Shown piece after piece: positions 34,590-45,244 of a DNA stretch of 64,000 bases. The translations under genes were made by a program, and so were the position numbers. The notes beneath the pieces were generated by a model. The model searched no databases, was not told where the DNA came from, and saw only the letters and a list, made by a program, of their open reading frames with translations. This DNA is from Sabethes cyaneus (taxonomy: Eukaryota; Arthropoda; Insecta; Diptera; Culicidae), in contig NC_071353.1 in assembly GCF_943734655.1 (NCBI RefSeq), forward strand, positions 152,906,179-152,970,178, written 5' to 3'. Positions within the stretch are counted from its first letter, which is position 1. Each line of letters begins with the position of its first letter.

Positions 34590-35265
34590 CAATAAGTAAA
34601 CTCAAAGCATCTTACTCCGCTGGTTCGTCCTAATAGAATCGCATCCATCTTGCTGTAAAAGTGTTCTGCGCCATATTTTTAGTATGTCTTTGGCAGATGG
34701 CAAGTTACCAACCTTTTGGAAATCTTCGTTTTTGTTTCCTGTCTATAAAAAGGGAGACAAAATGCACATTGACTATTCTCGAGGAACTTTCGCCATGAGC
34801 TCGATATATTGGACCATATTTTTGGATTTCACCTACCAGCTTGCATTTATGCCAAAATGTTGCAGTAACCAACCTTCTGCCGTTTACTTGTTATGTAACG
34901 GATGGTTATAATCACGCTGAGGAATAAAATGCAATTTATTTCAACCTGACAGCAGCCTTCGATAGCATCAACCACGAAATCGTTTTAGCCAAAATGGGGA
35001 AAGTTAAGCTCCTGCGGCACATCTATCAGCTGATTACGTTCGTACCTCGTTGGTCGTCAGCTATCAGTGGAAATCAGTGATAATCTTTCCGATGATTTTG
35101 CCGCTCCGTTTCGGTTTCTTCAAGGGATGCACCTGGGACCATTGATTTTCGTTATATACTTTAATGGTGTGAATTTTAAACTGAGAGTTCCTCGTCTGTC
35201 TTCCGCCGACGATATAAAAATCTTCAGTCAGATTAGCTCTGTCGCCGAAGGAAACAGTTTTCCGT
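34590..35265 (+). pseudogene. LINE reverse transcriptase pseudogene (Jockey/CR1-like)
   Basis: Successive frames read ISKLKASYSAGPDRIPS, then SLADGKLPTFWKSSFLFPVY followed by KKGDK, then NLTAAFDSINHEIVLAK (first catalytic Asp), then LGPLIFVIYFNGVNF and SSADDIKIF, where the catalytic YADD is altered to SADD. Order and spacing are those of a non-LTR reverse transcriptase. Frameshifts, stops and the mutated active site make it inactive. It ends abruptly at about 35265, where sequence of the Bel/Pao element begins, so that element probably inserted into it. Confidence 0.82.
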
Positions 35266-35274
35266 AAATTTAAT

Positions 35275-35727
35275 CCGTATATTTAGCTTTACGCGAATAA
35301 AAATTTCCTGCAATAATGCCATAGTTACACTGTGTATAATTTGAAATTTACTCACTCTAACCTATAGATTTTAATTCTTAGATTTAATTTAAACGTAATT
35401 TCTAGTTTAGTCTTTCAATAAACTTACTTTACTTTAAGCACTTTAAATATGTTTTAACTTCTAGTGTATAAGGCCTTTTTAATTTAAGAACGAACTTTTA
35501 AATATAATCTATAATCACATAAGCACGATTTTATTAACTTTTGACCAACTCGTAGGCACTTTACGCAATCTTCTCCTTGATGACTCGACGTTTTTTCCTG
35601 GCGATTTGTTTTCTTCCGTAACAAACTGACACTGACAGATGGATCGTCTCTGCCAGCACGGTGAAGCGCCGCGTTCTCAACGTAATTTATGCGTAGGGAC
35701 GGCGTTGCACGGATGGCGTGCGCAACA
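35275..35727 (-). repeat. Candidate 3' LTR of the Bel/Pao element
   Basis: On the minus strand, pol is followed by a G-rich polypurine tract (complement of GTCCCCCCC at 35728-35736) and then TGTTGCGCACGCC. A polypurine tract followed by TG is the expected start of a 3' LTR. The AT-rich remainder runs to about 35275. The exact far end is unknown, and no second LTR copy is visible to confirm it. Confidence 0.6.
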
Positions 35728-35739
35728 GTCCCCCCCAGG

Positions 35740-36440
35740 AAGTTGGACACTGGTCCGGCTCACTCCCATTCGTACCCACGTCCAACACGGCAAGCTTAGT
35801 TGCGGGTCTCTCATACAATCCCAGTCTGGACGACCGCTGAGCGCACTTGTCCATCGACAGATGTCTTCACCGACACCACCCGACCTTTGGGCCAGCAATT
35901 CTTCGGTAAACTCGGATCGACGATGATGACGATTTCTCCTACGGCAATCTGTCGCACTGGGTAGAACCATTTGGTTCAACAGGTAAGCGTGGGCAGGTAG
36001 TCCTTTATCCACCGCTTTCAAGACAAGTGAGGAGCAACCAAGTGAAGAGCCCAACAAACTATCGTTGGGGGTAAGCGCTGGTGAAGAACAATCATCCATG
36101 GGCACATGTGTTAACGGACGACTGTTGATGATGTTTTCTACCTCAATCAGGTAGCTTCTCAGCATTTCTTCCGCAGGCACCCACTGCGGTTTGACTTTGG
36201 CTAGAATTTTCTTCACGAATTGGATTAGCCGCTCCCAGCAGCCACCCATATGCGGCGCTGCGGGAGGGTTGAAGCGCCACGATGTTCTTGGCGTGGTAAA
36301 TTCTTTCATGAGTTTATCCTGGTCAAGTGTCACTACCGCTTCTTTCAACTCCTTATCCGCGCCCACAAAGCTCGTCCCTCTATCACTTACAATTTCTATT
36401 GGCGTGCCCCGTCGAGCAAAGCAATTACGGACGTATAAAT
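35740..36440 (-). pseudogene. Bel/Pao pol: integrase C-terminal part
   Basis: The minus strand reads IEIVSDRGTSFVGADKELK (second catalytic Asp region of the DDE integrase), then PPAAPHMGGCWERLIQ, the strongly conserved Bel/Pao block containing the catalytic Glu, then ENIINSRPLTHVP and ALTPNDSLLG. Downstream, a frameshift disrupts the domain normally found at the end of Bel/Pao pol. The gene would be the 3' part of a long gag-pol polyprotein. It is part of a continuous element extending right to 38310. Confidence 0.88.
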
Positions 36441-36639
36441 GCCACTAACCTGTACTCCGGTAGAGAAGCCATCACCGGTGGAACCGGAGCGACACGTTGC
36501 AATTTGCAGACCTGGAGACGACGAACGCTGGCTGCGAGGATTGCTAGCTCAGCCGCATAGACTTCCTCCTGGGCACGCTTGTTCTGGAACAACTCAGCCT
36601 CGAGTAGCTCATGACTAGAGAGTGGTCCGATGAGCGGTT

Positions 36640-37290
36640 GTTACCCGTGCTTCTTCAGGCGGATATTATTTTCAAAACGTAGAACTAAAGCCGTTGCGCG
36701 TCGCAAACGGTACCATGAGGAGAAGTTCTGCGGCAACAGAATAGTTCGAATTCTTCCTTCGGTATGGTGTAACATACTGGGGCGAATTTCTTCGACGGTT
36801 TCAGTAACATTCAGCAGTGACTTTGGCCATTCTTCCGTTGACTTCCACAGGAACGGAGGTCCTTGGAACCATCGACTCGTTGACGAAAGATCCGGCTTGT
36901 TCTTCCATTTAGTACCATCGCCGGCCACGTTCACCTACGAGCTTAACCATCTCCATTCCGTAACCTTCGTCGCTTCTAACATTTCTCCCACCCGGAAGGC
37001 TACAAACTGAGAAAATCTACGGTGGTCTGAATGAAGCCAACACATAACGTTCCGGGCATCTGTCCAGAAATATCGACGATTCACTTTCACTGTGATTGAA
37101 TGGCCTGCCGCAATGCTTTTAGCCAAACGCTTGGTAACAGCTGCTTCCAACCGCAGGCGAGGAATGGAGACGAATTTAAGGGGGGCTACACGAGTCTTGC
37201 TCCCAACGCATTGGACGAGTCCGTTATACTCGAAACGGAAATAGGAAACAGCCGCGTAATGCTCAACTTTGGTCGACAATAGCACCAAGG
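36640..37290 (-). pseudogene. Bel/Pao pol: RNase H-like region
   Basis: The minus strand gives KTRVAPLKFVSIPRLRLEAA, then RRYFWTDARNVMCWLHSDHR, then FVAFRVGEMLEATKVTEWRW and, in a shifted frame, GTKWKNKPDLSSTSRWFQGP. These follow the order found in Bel/Pao elements between reverse transcriptase and integrase. Frame changes near 36935 and 37190 break it. Confidence 0.85.
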
Positions 37291-37735
37291 AATTTCCACT
37301 GACTCGAGTTCAGGCAGCACCCAATTCCTCATATAGAATCCAGCCTGCTGGTGAATGTAACGGACTTCGTTAGCCAATGTTATTGCATCCTCTTCCGTAT
37401 CTACGCTAGTCAACATATCGTCGACGTAGTGTCTATGATGAATAGCGTCGACGGCGGTAGGATACTCCTTCGCAAACTGGCTGGCGTTTTCGTTCAAGAC
37501 GAAGATGGCTGTCCTGGGTGAACACGTTGCCCCAAATGTCACCATCTGCATCACGTAGTCACACGGTTCCATTGTTTCTTCGTTAGCACACCGTACCGTA
37601 TCCATTGGCTGTCTTCATCTTTGGGCTTCATACGTATCTGATGAAACATCTCCGCTACGTCACCCCCAGACTAACTAACCGTTCCCGAAATTTGTACAAT
37701 ACTGGTAGCAGATCGTTCAGTTGATCGGGGCCTTT
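37190..37735 (-). pseudogene. Bel/Pao pol: reverse transcriptase
   Basis: In one minus frame, GGDVAEMFHQIRMKPKDEDS (about 37610-37670) keeps the first catalytic Asp. In the next, VMQMVTFGATCSPRTAIFVL precedes HRHYVDDMLTSVDTEEDA, with the YVDD catalytic box near 37420 intact. The domain is therefore recognisable and its active-site residues are preserved, but frameshifts near 37605 and 37200 prevent a continuous product. Confidence 0.9.
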
Positions 37736-37737
37736 CA

Positions 37738-38310
37738 TCAATACCGAGTTAAGCGAGACACCACCGAAAGAAGCAGCTGCATCGAAGACGGTTTGTAGGG
37801 ATTTAATACCGGGAATATCGGCAAATACCAGGTTCGGTCCCCAGTTTTCCGTGTTTTTTCGGGAGTAAGCTTCCGAATATATCCTTTGTGCTCGTAGTCC
37901 GCCATCTTCGAATGCACTATTTTAGATAATTCGGGGTCGAGTTCTAACTTTTTAGTTAAGCAATGATGACGCCTCAGTGCCATGGACCGGTTGTTAGGCA
38001 AGCGTATATCGTCATATTTCCCGAGCAGCCCCACCTGATATCTACCGTTGAGGAACATTGTCGTACTACGCAGTTTTATCAATGCTTGTTCAGCCTCCTT
38101 GGATAAAAGCTGGTTTTGTCGAGCGCCGATCCTTAAACTATCGAGCGTAAAGTATTGCTTGACTGTCTCATGCAAGAGCTCCTCCGAGTCTCCATAGTGG
38201 AAGCAGATTTGAAAGCTGCACGATGCTGCAGGGGTGCTCTCCGGTTCGCACGTCCCATAAATCGTCCATCCTAGGCGTGTCTTCACTGCAACTGGTTCGT
38301 TCTGCATTCC
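37738..38310 (-). pseudogene. Bel/Pao pol: protease-to-RT linker (A17-like region)
   Basis: The minus frame contains VAVKTRLGWTIYG, then LLSKEAEQALIKLRSTTMFL, then RRHHCLTKKLELDPELSKIV and GYIRKLTPEK...RTWYLPIFPV. This is the block between protease and reverse transcriptase in Bel/Pao polyproteins. It begins at about 38310, next to an ATATAT run. No gag, upstream protease or 5' LTR is found beyond it, so the element is 5'-truncated. Confidence 0.85.
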
Positions 38311-38517
38311 TATATATATATCGCGCCCCTCGTTTTGGCGACAGACATAAGCCTCTTATATAAATAGATTGTTTGATAAAATTGTTACTCATAAGTAACA
38401 TTAACAATTTGATCAATACTTAGGTGGTATTCAAACAGAAATTAGCAGCTAAAGCTAAAATGACTCACAATTGTGTGTGACCCATGATTGTGGACTGACT
38501 GAACATGTTATTATTTT

Positions 38518-38645
38518 TCAGGCGAAAACCTACTGAAAAAGAGACTAAATCGAAAGATTTTTTTAACGCTTTCTGGTCATTGGATTGTATAAACTTCTAC
38601 TTCTGTTCGAGTTTTTTAGGCTATAGTGCACACAGTCAATTGATT
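38518..38645. repeat. Dispersed repeat family (CTTCYACTTCTGTT), copy 1
   Basis: Shares GCGAAAACCTACYRAAA, a TTGTATAAACTTCTACTTCTG-like phrase and a GGCTATAGYGCAC end with 39466-39640 and 46850-47030. Confidence 0.6.
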
Positions 38646-38878
38646 TTATACAAAAAATTTTGACTCACGTACAAATATTTTTTTTGCCATTCGATTTATA
38701 AAGCTAATAGGTAATGGGAGGTAGGGGGGTTGGCTTAATTCCAATATTAGATAAAGAAGGCGAAAAAGTGAGCAGAAAAGGCAAAAGAAAGGCATACAGC
38801 GCAAAACAGAAAGCAAAGTAGAATGAAAAGATGGCAAAAAGAAAGCAAAGGAACCAAAACAGTTGACAGAGAAGGCAA

Positions 38879-39168
38879 CCCGAGCAGACGCGAAGAGCAA
38901 AATAATATAAAAATGTGTTATGAAAATCGAATAACTCATATCAAAATTTTATCTCAATAAATCTCAATAATCTCAGATTTGATATTCAAATAAAACAAGT
39001 AGTTATGCTTTGAATCTTGAAGGAGCAAAAATTTGATATTAGTTTTTGTTATTTTACTAACTATGTCAGCCAAGATAAGATCAAATTTTGAAATGAGTTA
39101 TTCGATTTCCATAACACAGTTTGATATTGTTTTGATATTATTTTGCTCTTCGCTCCTGCTCGGGAAAA
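38879..39168. mobile_element. MITE with CCCGAGCAG...GCGAAGAGC inverted ends
   Basis: The left end CCCGAGCAGACGCGAAGAGC is mirrored at the right by GCTCTTCGCTCCTGCTCGGG. The arms continue through CGAATAACTCAT for about 80 bp each. Total length is about 290 bp. It is non-coding. Confidence 0.8.
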
Positions 39169-39174
39169 AAAGGC

Positions 39175-39455
39175 ATAAAAGGCAATAGCAAGGGCAGAAA
39201 AGGCCTCAAAGAAGGCGAAGAAGACATAGAAGGCAAAAAGAAGGCAGAGATTGCAAAAAAGAAAGCAGATAATGCAAAGTAGTCTCAAAGTAATCTCAAA
39301 GAAGTCACAAAAAAGTCTCATAAAAGTCTTAAAGAGGTTATAAAAAAATCTCAAAGTCTCTTTGAAAGAAAAGTCAAAAAAGTCTCAAAAAAGTGTCAAA
39401 GAAGTCTCAAAAAAAGTTTCAAAGAAGTCCCAAAAAAGCCTCAAAGAAGTTTCAT
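39175..39455. repeat. Purine-rich tandem repeats (AAAAGGCA and AAAGTCTCAAAG)
   Basis: 39175-39275 is made of AAGGCA/AAAAGGC units. 39280-39455 is made of a 12-bp AAAGTCTCAAAG unit with small changes. A similar AAGGC-rich block lies at 38750-38880 on the other side of the MITE. Confidence 0.75.
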
Positions 39456-39465
39456 ATACGGCAGT

Positions 39466-39640
39466 GCTTTGCATGCGAAAACCTACCAAAAGAGAGACAA
39501 CATCAAATGAAAAAAAAAATTACCACTTTCCGATCATCGCATTGTTTGAACTTCCACTTCTGTTTCATACTTGAAGCGTTAGCACACTTGGTTTTCGGGT
39601 TCTTAAGGCTTTATAGCGCACCAACTAATTTTCTTTGACA
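39466..39640. repeat. Dispersed repeat family (CTTCYACTTCTGTT), copy 2
   Basis: Fullest copy of the family. Contains GCGAAAACCTACCAAAAGAG, TTGTTTGAACTTCCACTTCT and AGCGTTAGCACAC, ending near TATAGCGCACCAAC. Confidence 0.6.
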
Positions 39641-39644
39641 CCAT

Positions 39645-42540
39645 TGCATTGGGGAATTGACTTTAACATTTGGCGTTATTATTTGAGACTTATTTCATTC
39701 GAAGCAGTAGTTCGTTTGTAGTTGTTTAATTTATGTGGAAAACCACCGTTCGATAACTTCCCATTAGCCATAAATACATTTGGCATACGGATGGTTGCCA
39801 TACATACAATTATCATAAACTTGTTTACCATTTTTGCCATAGTGCACACGATGGTTAATCGTTTGAGTGTTGTTTCAACTCAATGTTTTATTAGATTGCG
39901 AAAAATGCATTCAACTATCGACAGTTAAACAACAGGCAATTGTTTTAAACTTCTAACGACACACATAATCCAACCAAACGGAAAATAATGAACCCAAGCT
40001 GCAATATTTTTCTCCGCTAATCACAGCATAAATTCTTCCTACTCACCTTCACCACCACATTTCCCACCAAAAAGTCGGTTAAACCTGTTGATAAAACAGA
40101 CTCCATCATCATCCATGCATGCAGGATTCACGTTATTACCTTCCCAAAAACCGCAGAAAAGCGCCTGGTCGGCAGGCAGGAGTTGGAAAAGTGCATCAAC
40201 CATCGCATCGGGAGCAGAATGGCGGCGCCTGTCACAAATTGTACGATATTGTACCGGCGATAAAACCCATTATCGACCATTATTGTTTTCCGTCGTCACC
40301 CTTCCGACCGACGGCGACGCTTCGAAACGGGCGCGCAGATCGATCGCAGTAGCCTGTGTGAAAGTTGTGGTTTCCATGTCGTCGTCGTCGCCGTCGTCCT
40401 CATCCTTGTCGTCATCGGTAGGTGATGGTGAATAGAAAACAGATTTTCTCAAGCTTTCCTTTTACGAGCGTCGCTTTTCTTCTCGTCGTCGTCGTCTTCG
40501 ATCGGTTTGAGCGAGAGGTTCGGAAACAGGAATCATCATCATATAAAATAATGGGCTTGTTTGCGTTTGTGGATGACACTCTGCTGACTGCCAACAAGGA
40601 GTAAGGTGGAAGACGACACAACGGTGATTAAGGCACGACCCCGCTGCTTCGTCGGAGTAATCATTATTGTTATCGCTTTATTTAGGGCTGACCGAGGAAA
40701 GTGTTCCAACACTAACGATAATGGTTATTACTGTCCTGTGCTGTCCTTTGGGTCGTTCCGGCATTTTTTTTTTTGTTGTGGCAACATGGCCAAACTTGAT
40801 GCTGATACTGACTGGGAGGAAACCACGCGTAAGGTCCTGGCCAATTCCCACACCCCATAAGTTAATTAATAATTTTATGATCGGTTTCCGTTCGGAGCGT
40901 AATAAAGTGTGTTTTATTTTATTATGCTGATGCAGAACCGAACCGAGCCGAAAGGTCAGTCAGCAGCAAAACTGGCCCGGCCCCGGCTTGGGCTCGTAAA
41001 TACTTAATGAAGAGCGATGGAGTTTTCTGGTCCATATCGTTAAAGTTATAATTTATTCCGACGGCAGTGAATTATTCAGTGTTTAGCACACGAAAAAAGC
41101 TTATGCGAAAAAAATATGACTTTTGTAAAATTATGTCAAGCGGAAAAAGTTAAAAGCCCCCGTCGGGGCGACGGTGGCGGCGGCGCAAAAAAAAAGCTAA
41201 CTCCAATCAAGTTGACTGTTAATCTTCCATTTCCGGCGGGCTTTGTTCTACCCATTATCCTCGCTTCGCATGATTCCTCGTTTCGCAGAATGCGATTGTG
41301 CCTTCAACGAGCGAAAATTTGCAGTAAATGAAAAAAAAGAATGGCAAAAGAATCCCCTCAGCGATGGACTCCACTCCGATGCAATATATATTCGTAATAA
41401 AGCTCGGCTAACATAATATTCATCATCGTTGTCGTCGTCGTCGTCGACGACGACCAGCAACGGCAAACCCGCCGGCCCAACCGGAGTAAAAGCGTGCGTC
41501 CGACCGACACAGTTATGCTCCACTACTGATGATGGTAGCCATAGCCAGTAGCAGCTCCAACAGTTAATATGTCCTCCGATGTTAGGGATGTACTCCGGAC
41601 ACTCGTCCGTAAGTCACAACTTACTCTTGTTGAGTGAAAAACAATATTCCCAGCAAGCAACGGACAGGTGCCCAATTTCCGCCTCCACAAACACCCGCGT
41701 ACCACGGTGGGGGTCAAAGTGTCGACAAATTCGTTGCAAAACAGGAAAACTACAAATTTGATCACCTAAATTTTTCGACCATATGGAAGCCGCCGAGTGA
41801 TTTTCCAGCAACGAACGAGACCGTGCGCCCGGCCGGCCGGCAGCGTCGTTGTTAACGTCGGGCAAACAATCCCGACAAATTACAGCGGCTTACGGAACCG
41901 TCCGTCGCCTCTCGCCAGTGCCCAGTGCCATCGTAATTTTCCCGACTGCCGATGCGGGGCGCACTCCGCACCGACCGGCTTTACTCCGAGCAAAGCTGAG
42001 GCACAGGAATAGAATATATGCAGCTAGTTTCAGTGCAGGGAAAATTTTGCCAACGATTTGCATATCATTACCCCCGAAGCGTCGTTCGCCCGCTGGCTGT
42101 CGAGATTTCGGTCAGTTTGGTTGGGCGCGGTGCGACTTCCTGCCCGGATGTAAAATTTGATGGAATTTGTAGTTGCATTTAATTCTGGGAAATCTCGCTT
42201 GCGCGAGATGAAAACTCGTTTCAAATTTGATTGATGAAGATGATTTAGATTTTCCGTTGTTTCTGCAAAATTTCGGTTGGTCAGAGGGCGACAGTAAAAG
42301 TCTTGAATTCATTTGAAATTCTACAAATGCTAAAATTGTATGTTCTAACATTAGCCTCGATGCGTCAAGCTGGCGAAATTGCCACCTTTCGCTACTTTGA
42401 CTACCGGCTCCCATAACCCACCAAAATGTGGAGCTTTCGGTGGCGCGATTTGCCAAGTTATTCCTCCATAGACGCAAGCAGCACTAATTTAGTCTTGTTA
42501 AACAGGACTTCGATTTCAGTGCTCATTCAAAATTTACCTT
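39645..42540. other. Unique region, no supported gene
   Basis: High-complexity DNA with CGT/GAC trinucleotide runs near 40378-40420 and 41430-41455. Open frames across it overlap each other on both strands and have no recognisable domain. It could be regulatory or intronic host DNA. Confidence 0.45.
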
Positions 42541-42543
42541 TGT

Positions 42544-42790
42544 CTAAGAGAACCGGACGTCTCCGTCGAGTGACTCCCGACACATTTCGCCCACTATGTT
42601 CTCCACGGTCAAGGGTGGCATCTCGCTTCGCACCGCAGCAAATCTACGGCATTCGAAGGCAGCGTGCTTCAGTGCTTCTTCTACCTCTCCGAACTCTGAA
42701 CAGACAGAGCTCTCTACCTGTCGGAGCTGGTGCAGAGATTGCCTAAAACAACCGAGACCCGACAGGAACTGCGTTAAGTAGAAGTTGACT
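42544..42790 (-). pseudogene. R1-like LINE, C-terminal zinc-knuckle tail
   Basis: The minus strand from about 42786 reads NFYLTQFLSGLGCFRQSL, then SSVCSEFGEVEEALKHAAFE followed by CRRFAAVRSEM, and ends in a stop at 42544-42546. The wording and the Cys...His...Cys spacing are those of the C-terminal zinc-binding motif of R1-clade and related LINE proteins, with the second Cys of the first pair replaced by Phe. The frame is open, including the natural-looking end of the protein. Confidence 0.72.
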
Positions 42791-42829
42791 TCTTTGTTTA
42801 TAAATTATCTGCTTTATAATTACTGACTA

Positions 42830-43113
42830 GCAGGATCTCCGTTTCGTGGAGGGCGACTCCCTGCATCCACCAGTTTTTCAATCCTTCTGATTGCTTCGGT
42901 CACCACCATTTCCGCCTCCTCCAGCGTTTCAATTGCCAATGATAAAACGATGTCGTCAGCAAAACCGACTATATCCCCAACTCTCGGCAGCTTCAAGTTC
43001 AGTACACCGTTGTGCATCCCGTTCCAAAGCGTCGTCGGGCCCATGATAGAGCCCTGCGGCACTCCCGTCGTATTCTTCATCGCCTTTCGCCCTGTCAGCG
43101 ATCTCATAAACAA
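42830..43113 (-). pseudogene. R1-like LINE, reverse transcriptase core fragment
   Basis: The minus frame reads GVPQGSIMGPTTLWNGMHNG, then LKLPRVGDIVGFADDIVLSL. These are the conserved GVPQGS block and the FADD catalytic box of R1-like reverse transcriptases, both intact. Downstream it breaks off after EAIRRIEKL, and the C-terminal tail at 42544-42790 follows with several hundred residues missing. This is an internally deleted LINE. Confidence 0.82.
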
Positions 43114-43213
43114 GCACCCGATTCCGGAAATAACTCCTAAAAACTCAGTATCATTTAGTAAAACGTCTGTATTTAATAAAAGTGCAAAAAAGTGATAAGA
43201 ATTTTACTCACAA

Positions 43214-43848
43214 TCCAGCTTTCCACGAGCGATAATGGCGGATATTGAGCACAAGTGGGCACAATCTTTTGACATTTCTTGGAGGAGCGTCGAGTTCGCC
43301 CTGACGGAGTTACTATGGATACATTCATGATTGTTTGTTGTTCGACTGTAAAAATGTAAACATTGTTTATTTTGCAGATCAGCTAAAGAGGAACATAATT
43401 GAACGGACAACAAGTTTTATGGATTGTGGCTTTGCAGTTTTCGCGAATTTCAGGGAGAATGGCCAAATACGCAACGGAAAGTTTCTTATCAAGACGAGAC
43501 GCTGTTCGAGAGCAAACTTGGCAAAAACGGGTCGACTAATATGAAGTTAATGTCTCTCAGTTCACTCGGATGTTTAATTCGGACGATTGTAAAAAGTATC
43601 CTGAGCCGGTGCTTTCAGGAAATTATGGCCGCAAACCACTACAAAAGTTTGAATCCGTTCATTTATGTTCCATTTCAGCTGATCTGCAAAATGAAACAAT
43701 GTTTACATTTTTACACTCGAACAACAAACAATCATGGATGTTTCCATAGTAACTTCGTCAGGGCGAACTCGACGCTCCTCCAATGAATGTCAAAAGATGG
43801 TGCCCACTTGTGCTCAATTACCGCCATTATCGCTCGTGGAAAGCTGGA
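43214..43848. mobile_element. Foldback DNA transposon with THAP-like remnant
   Basis: TCCAGCTTTCCACGAGCGAT at 43214 is the reverse complement of the right end at 43848. The inverted arms run 43214-43384 and 43677-43848. The 290-bp centre has one plus frame reading SFLSRRDAVREQTWQKRVD, a stop, then NVSQFTRMFNSDDCKKYPEP and GRKPL. The Trp, the SxxF...DD spacing and the RPL-like end resemble the second half of a THAP zinc-finger domain (VCSxHFxxDDF...). P-like transposases carry THAP domains, so a P-related origin is possible. The zinc ligands are mostly lost, so this assignment is tentative. Confidence 0.6.
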
Positions 43849-44046
43849 TACTCGTTTTTGAAATTTTAAGTTATCAAAAATGGTTCTTCGAATGGTGGTG
43901 AGAAATGGTAAGAACATAAATAAATATTACTTTGTTGACTGTAGTCAATATCAATAAATAATGGCACATATTCTAAGTTTCAGTAGTCATTTTACAGCTG
44001 GTCGATAAGAAACACAAAACCTTAGAAATATGATAGAAAACATCTT

Positions 44047-44282
44047 TACCCACTAGCGTGGCCAGGCATAAACAAAAGATGGGGCACTTTCAGAAGAATG
44101 TTTTGGCCTGAAAAAAATGAAGTAATCGTTGGATGGCAAATCTATCATCACTTATCATAAAAATACCGACCGATTAGGTGAAAGCTTTGGACTTTTGGTG
44201 TGGTTGGATTTAAAATCAAAATTGAAATCGGACTAAAAATTACACATGGAACTGAACTAAAAATTGGAGTTCAAACTGGACT
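44047..44282. repeat. Composite repeat module, copy 1
   Basis: Begins CCACTAGCGTGGCCAGGCAT and ends in GGACT...AACTGAACTAAAAATTGG units. A direct copy is at 52831-53066. The start appears in reverse complement at about 4994-5018. It is followed, after a SINE, by a polypyrimidine array. Confidence 0.65.
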
Positions 44283-44425
44283 TGCTGTCACCTTTTCCTT
44301 CAGTGTTTTGTGTCATGTGTCCTTACTTCATTCTCCATTCCAATGCCGAGCGTTCCTTGGTAATGAAACTTACTTGTTTGCCGCCTCCTCTACCTCTTGT
44401 TTGTAATTGACTTGATTAGAAACAC

Positions 44426-44620
44426 AAGCAAAGCAAAGCTATGGGTATAAACGTCCTTTAGAACTTGACCCTTCTTTATCAACAGGCTTCGAAGTCGGTT
44501 ATTAGAGTACAGGAAAACTGCGGGGCTAGTGTAAAGATCCTATTGACTCCAGTCAAGATTCGAGCCTACGACGACTGGCTTGTTAGACCAGCATCGTAGT
44601 TCAGAGCTAACTGGGCGGGT
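44426..44620 (-). mobile_element. tRNA-derived SINE with 12-bp TSD
   Basis: Read on the minus strand it starts CCCAGTTAGCTCTGAACTAC (A-box region), contains GGCTCGAATC (B box) about 50 bp later, then CAATAGGATC...CCCCGCAG, and ends AGCTTTGCTTTGCTTGTG. The 12-bp sequence GATTAGAAACAC occurs exactly at both sides (44414-44425 and 44621-44632), a target-site duplication. Pol III promoter boxes plus the TSD define a complete SINE inserted by a LINE machinery. Relatives are at 45466-45605 and 55033-55243. Confidence 0.9.
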
Positions 44621-44719
44621 GATTAGAAACACTAAATCTTAAATTTTGCTTGAATGACTAATTTGAACTTGATGTTTTATTTCAAACCGCATTTGGATAC
44701 GAAATTTGACACGAATTTT

Positions 44720-45240
44720 CACTTACTAGAGATAATTTTTTTTTGTGTTATCCTCTCACTGCTTTTACCACTTTTGTGTTCCGTTTTTTCTCTTTTCCAA
44801 TACGGGGTTTTTACTGTTTATTGCGTTTTTTCTCCTTTTTCTGTACTTTTGTTTTTGGGTTTTGCTCTAACTTTTCTTTCGTTTTTCCTCTTTTTCTTTC
44901 GTTTTGCTTAGTCCTATATTTTTTAACCTTCCCGTGTCCCATTTTATCTTACTTGCATTCCTGTTTTTCCTCATGTTTTCCACTCGTTACTTCCATTTTT
45001 TATTTTCTTTCCCCTTCCCCTTTGTTTCGTTTCCACTGTTCCTCTTGTTCTAACTCATTTTATTTCTTTTCCGTCTCATTCATCGTCTTCGTCTGTTTTG
45101 TTTTTCCTCTTTTCGATGCCCCGTTTTCCGTCTTTTCTGTGCATTTATTTTGTTTTTGGCTCCCTTATTACTCTTGCCTCTCCGGTTCTTTTTTATCTCC
45201 CGTTTTTCTTCTTTTTCTGTTCCATTGTCCATTTTTTGCC
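44720..45240. repeat. Polypyrimidine array, third block
   Basis: The same C/T-rich phrases as 1830-3930, ending where a palindromic MITE begins. Confidence 0.85.
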
Positions 45241-45244
45241 CCCT

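Noticed and set aside
35275..38500. A complete Bel/Pao element with two LTRs
   Set aside because: No second copy of the TGTTGCGCACGCC sequence exists near or beyond 38.3 kb.
43205..43857. TACTC on both sides of the THAP-like foldback as a target duplication
   Set aside because: On the left it is separated from the terminus by four bases, so it does not abut both ends.
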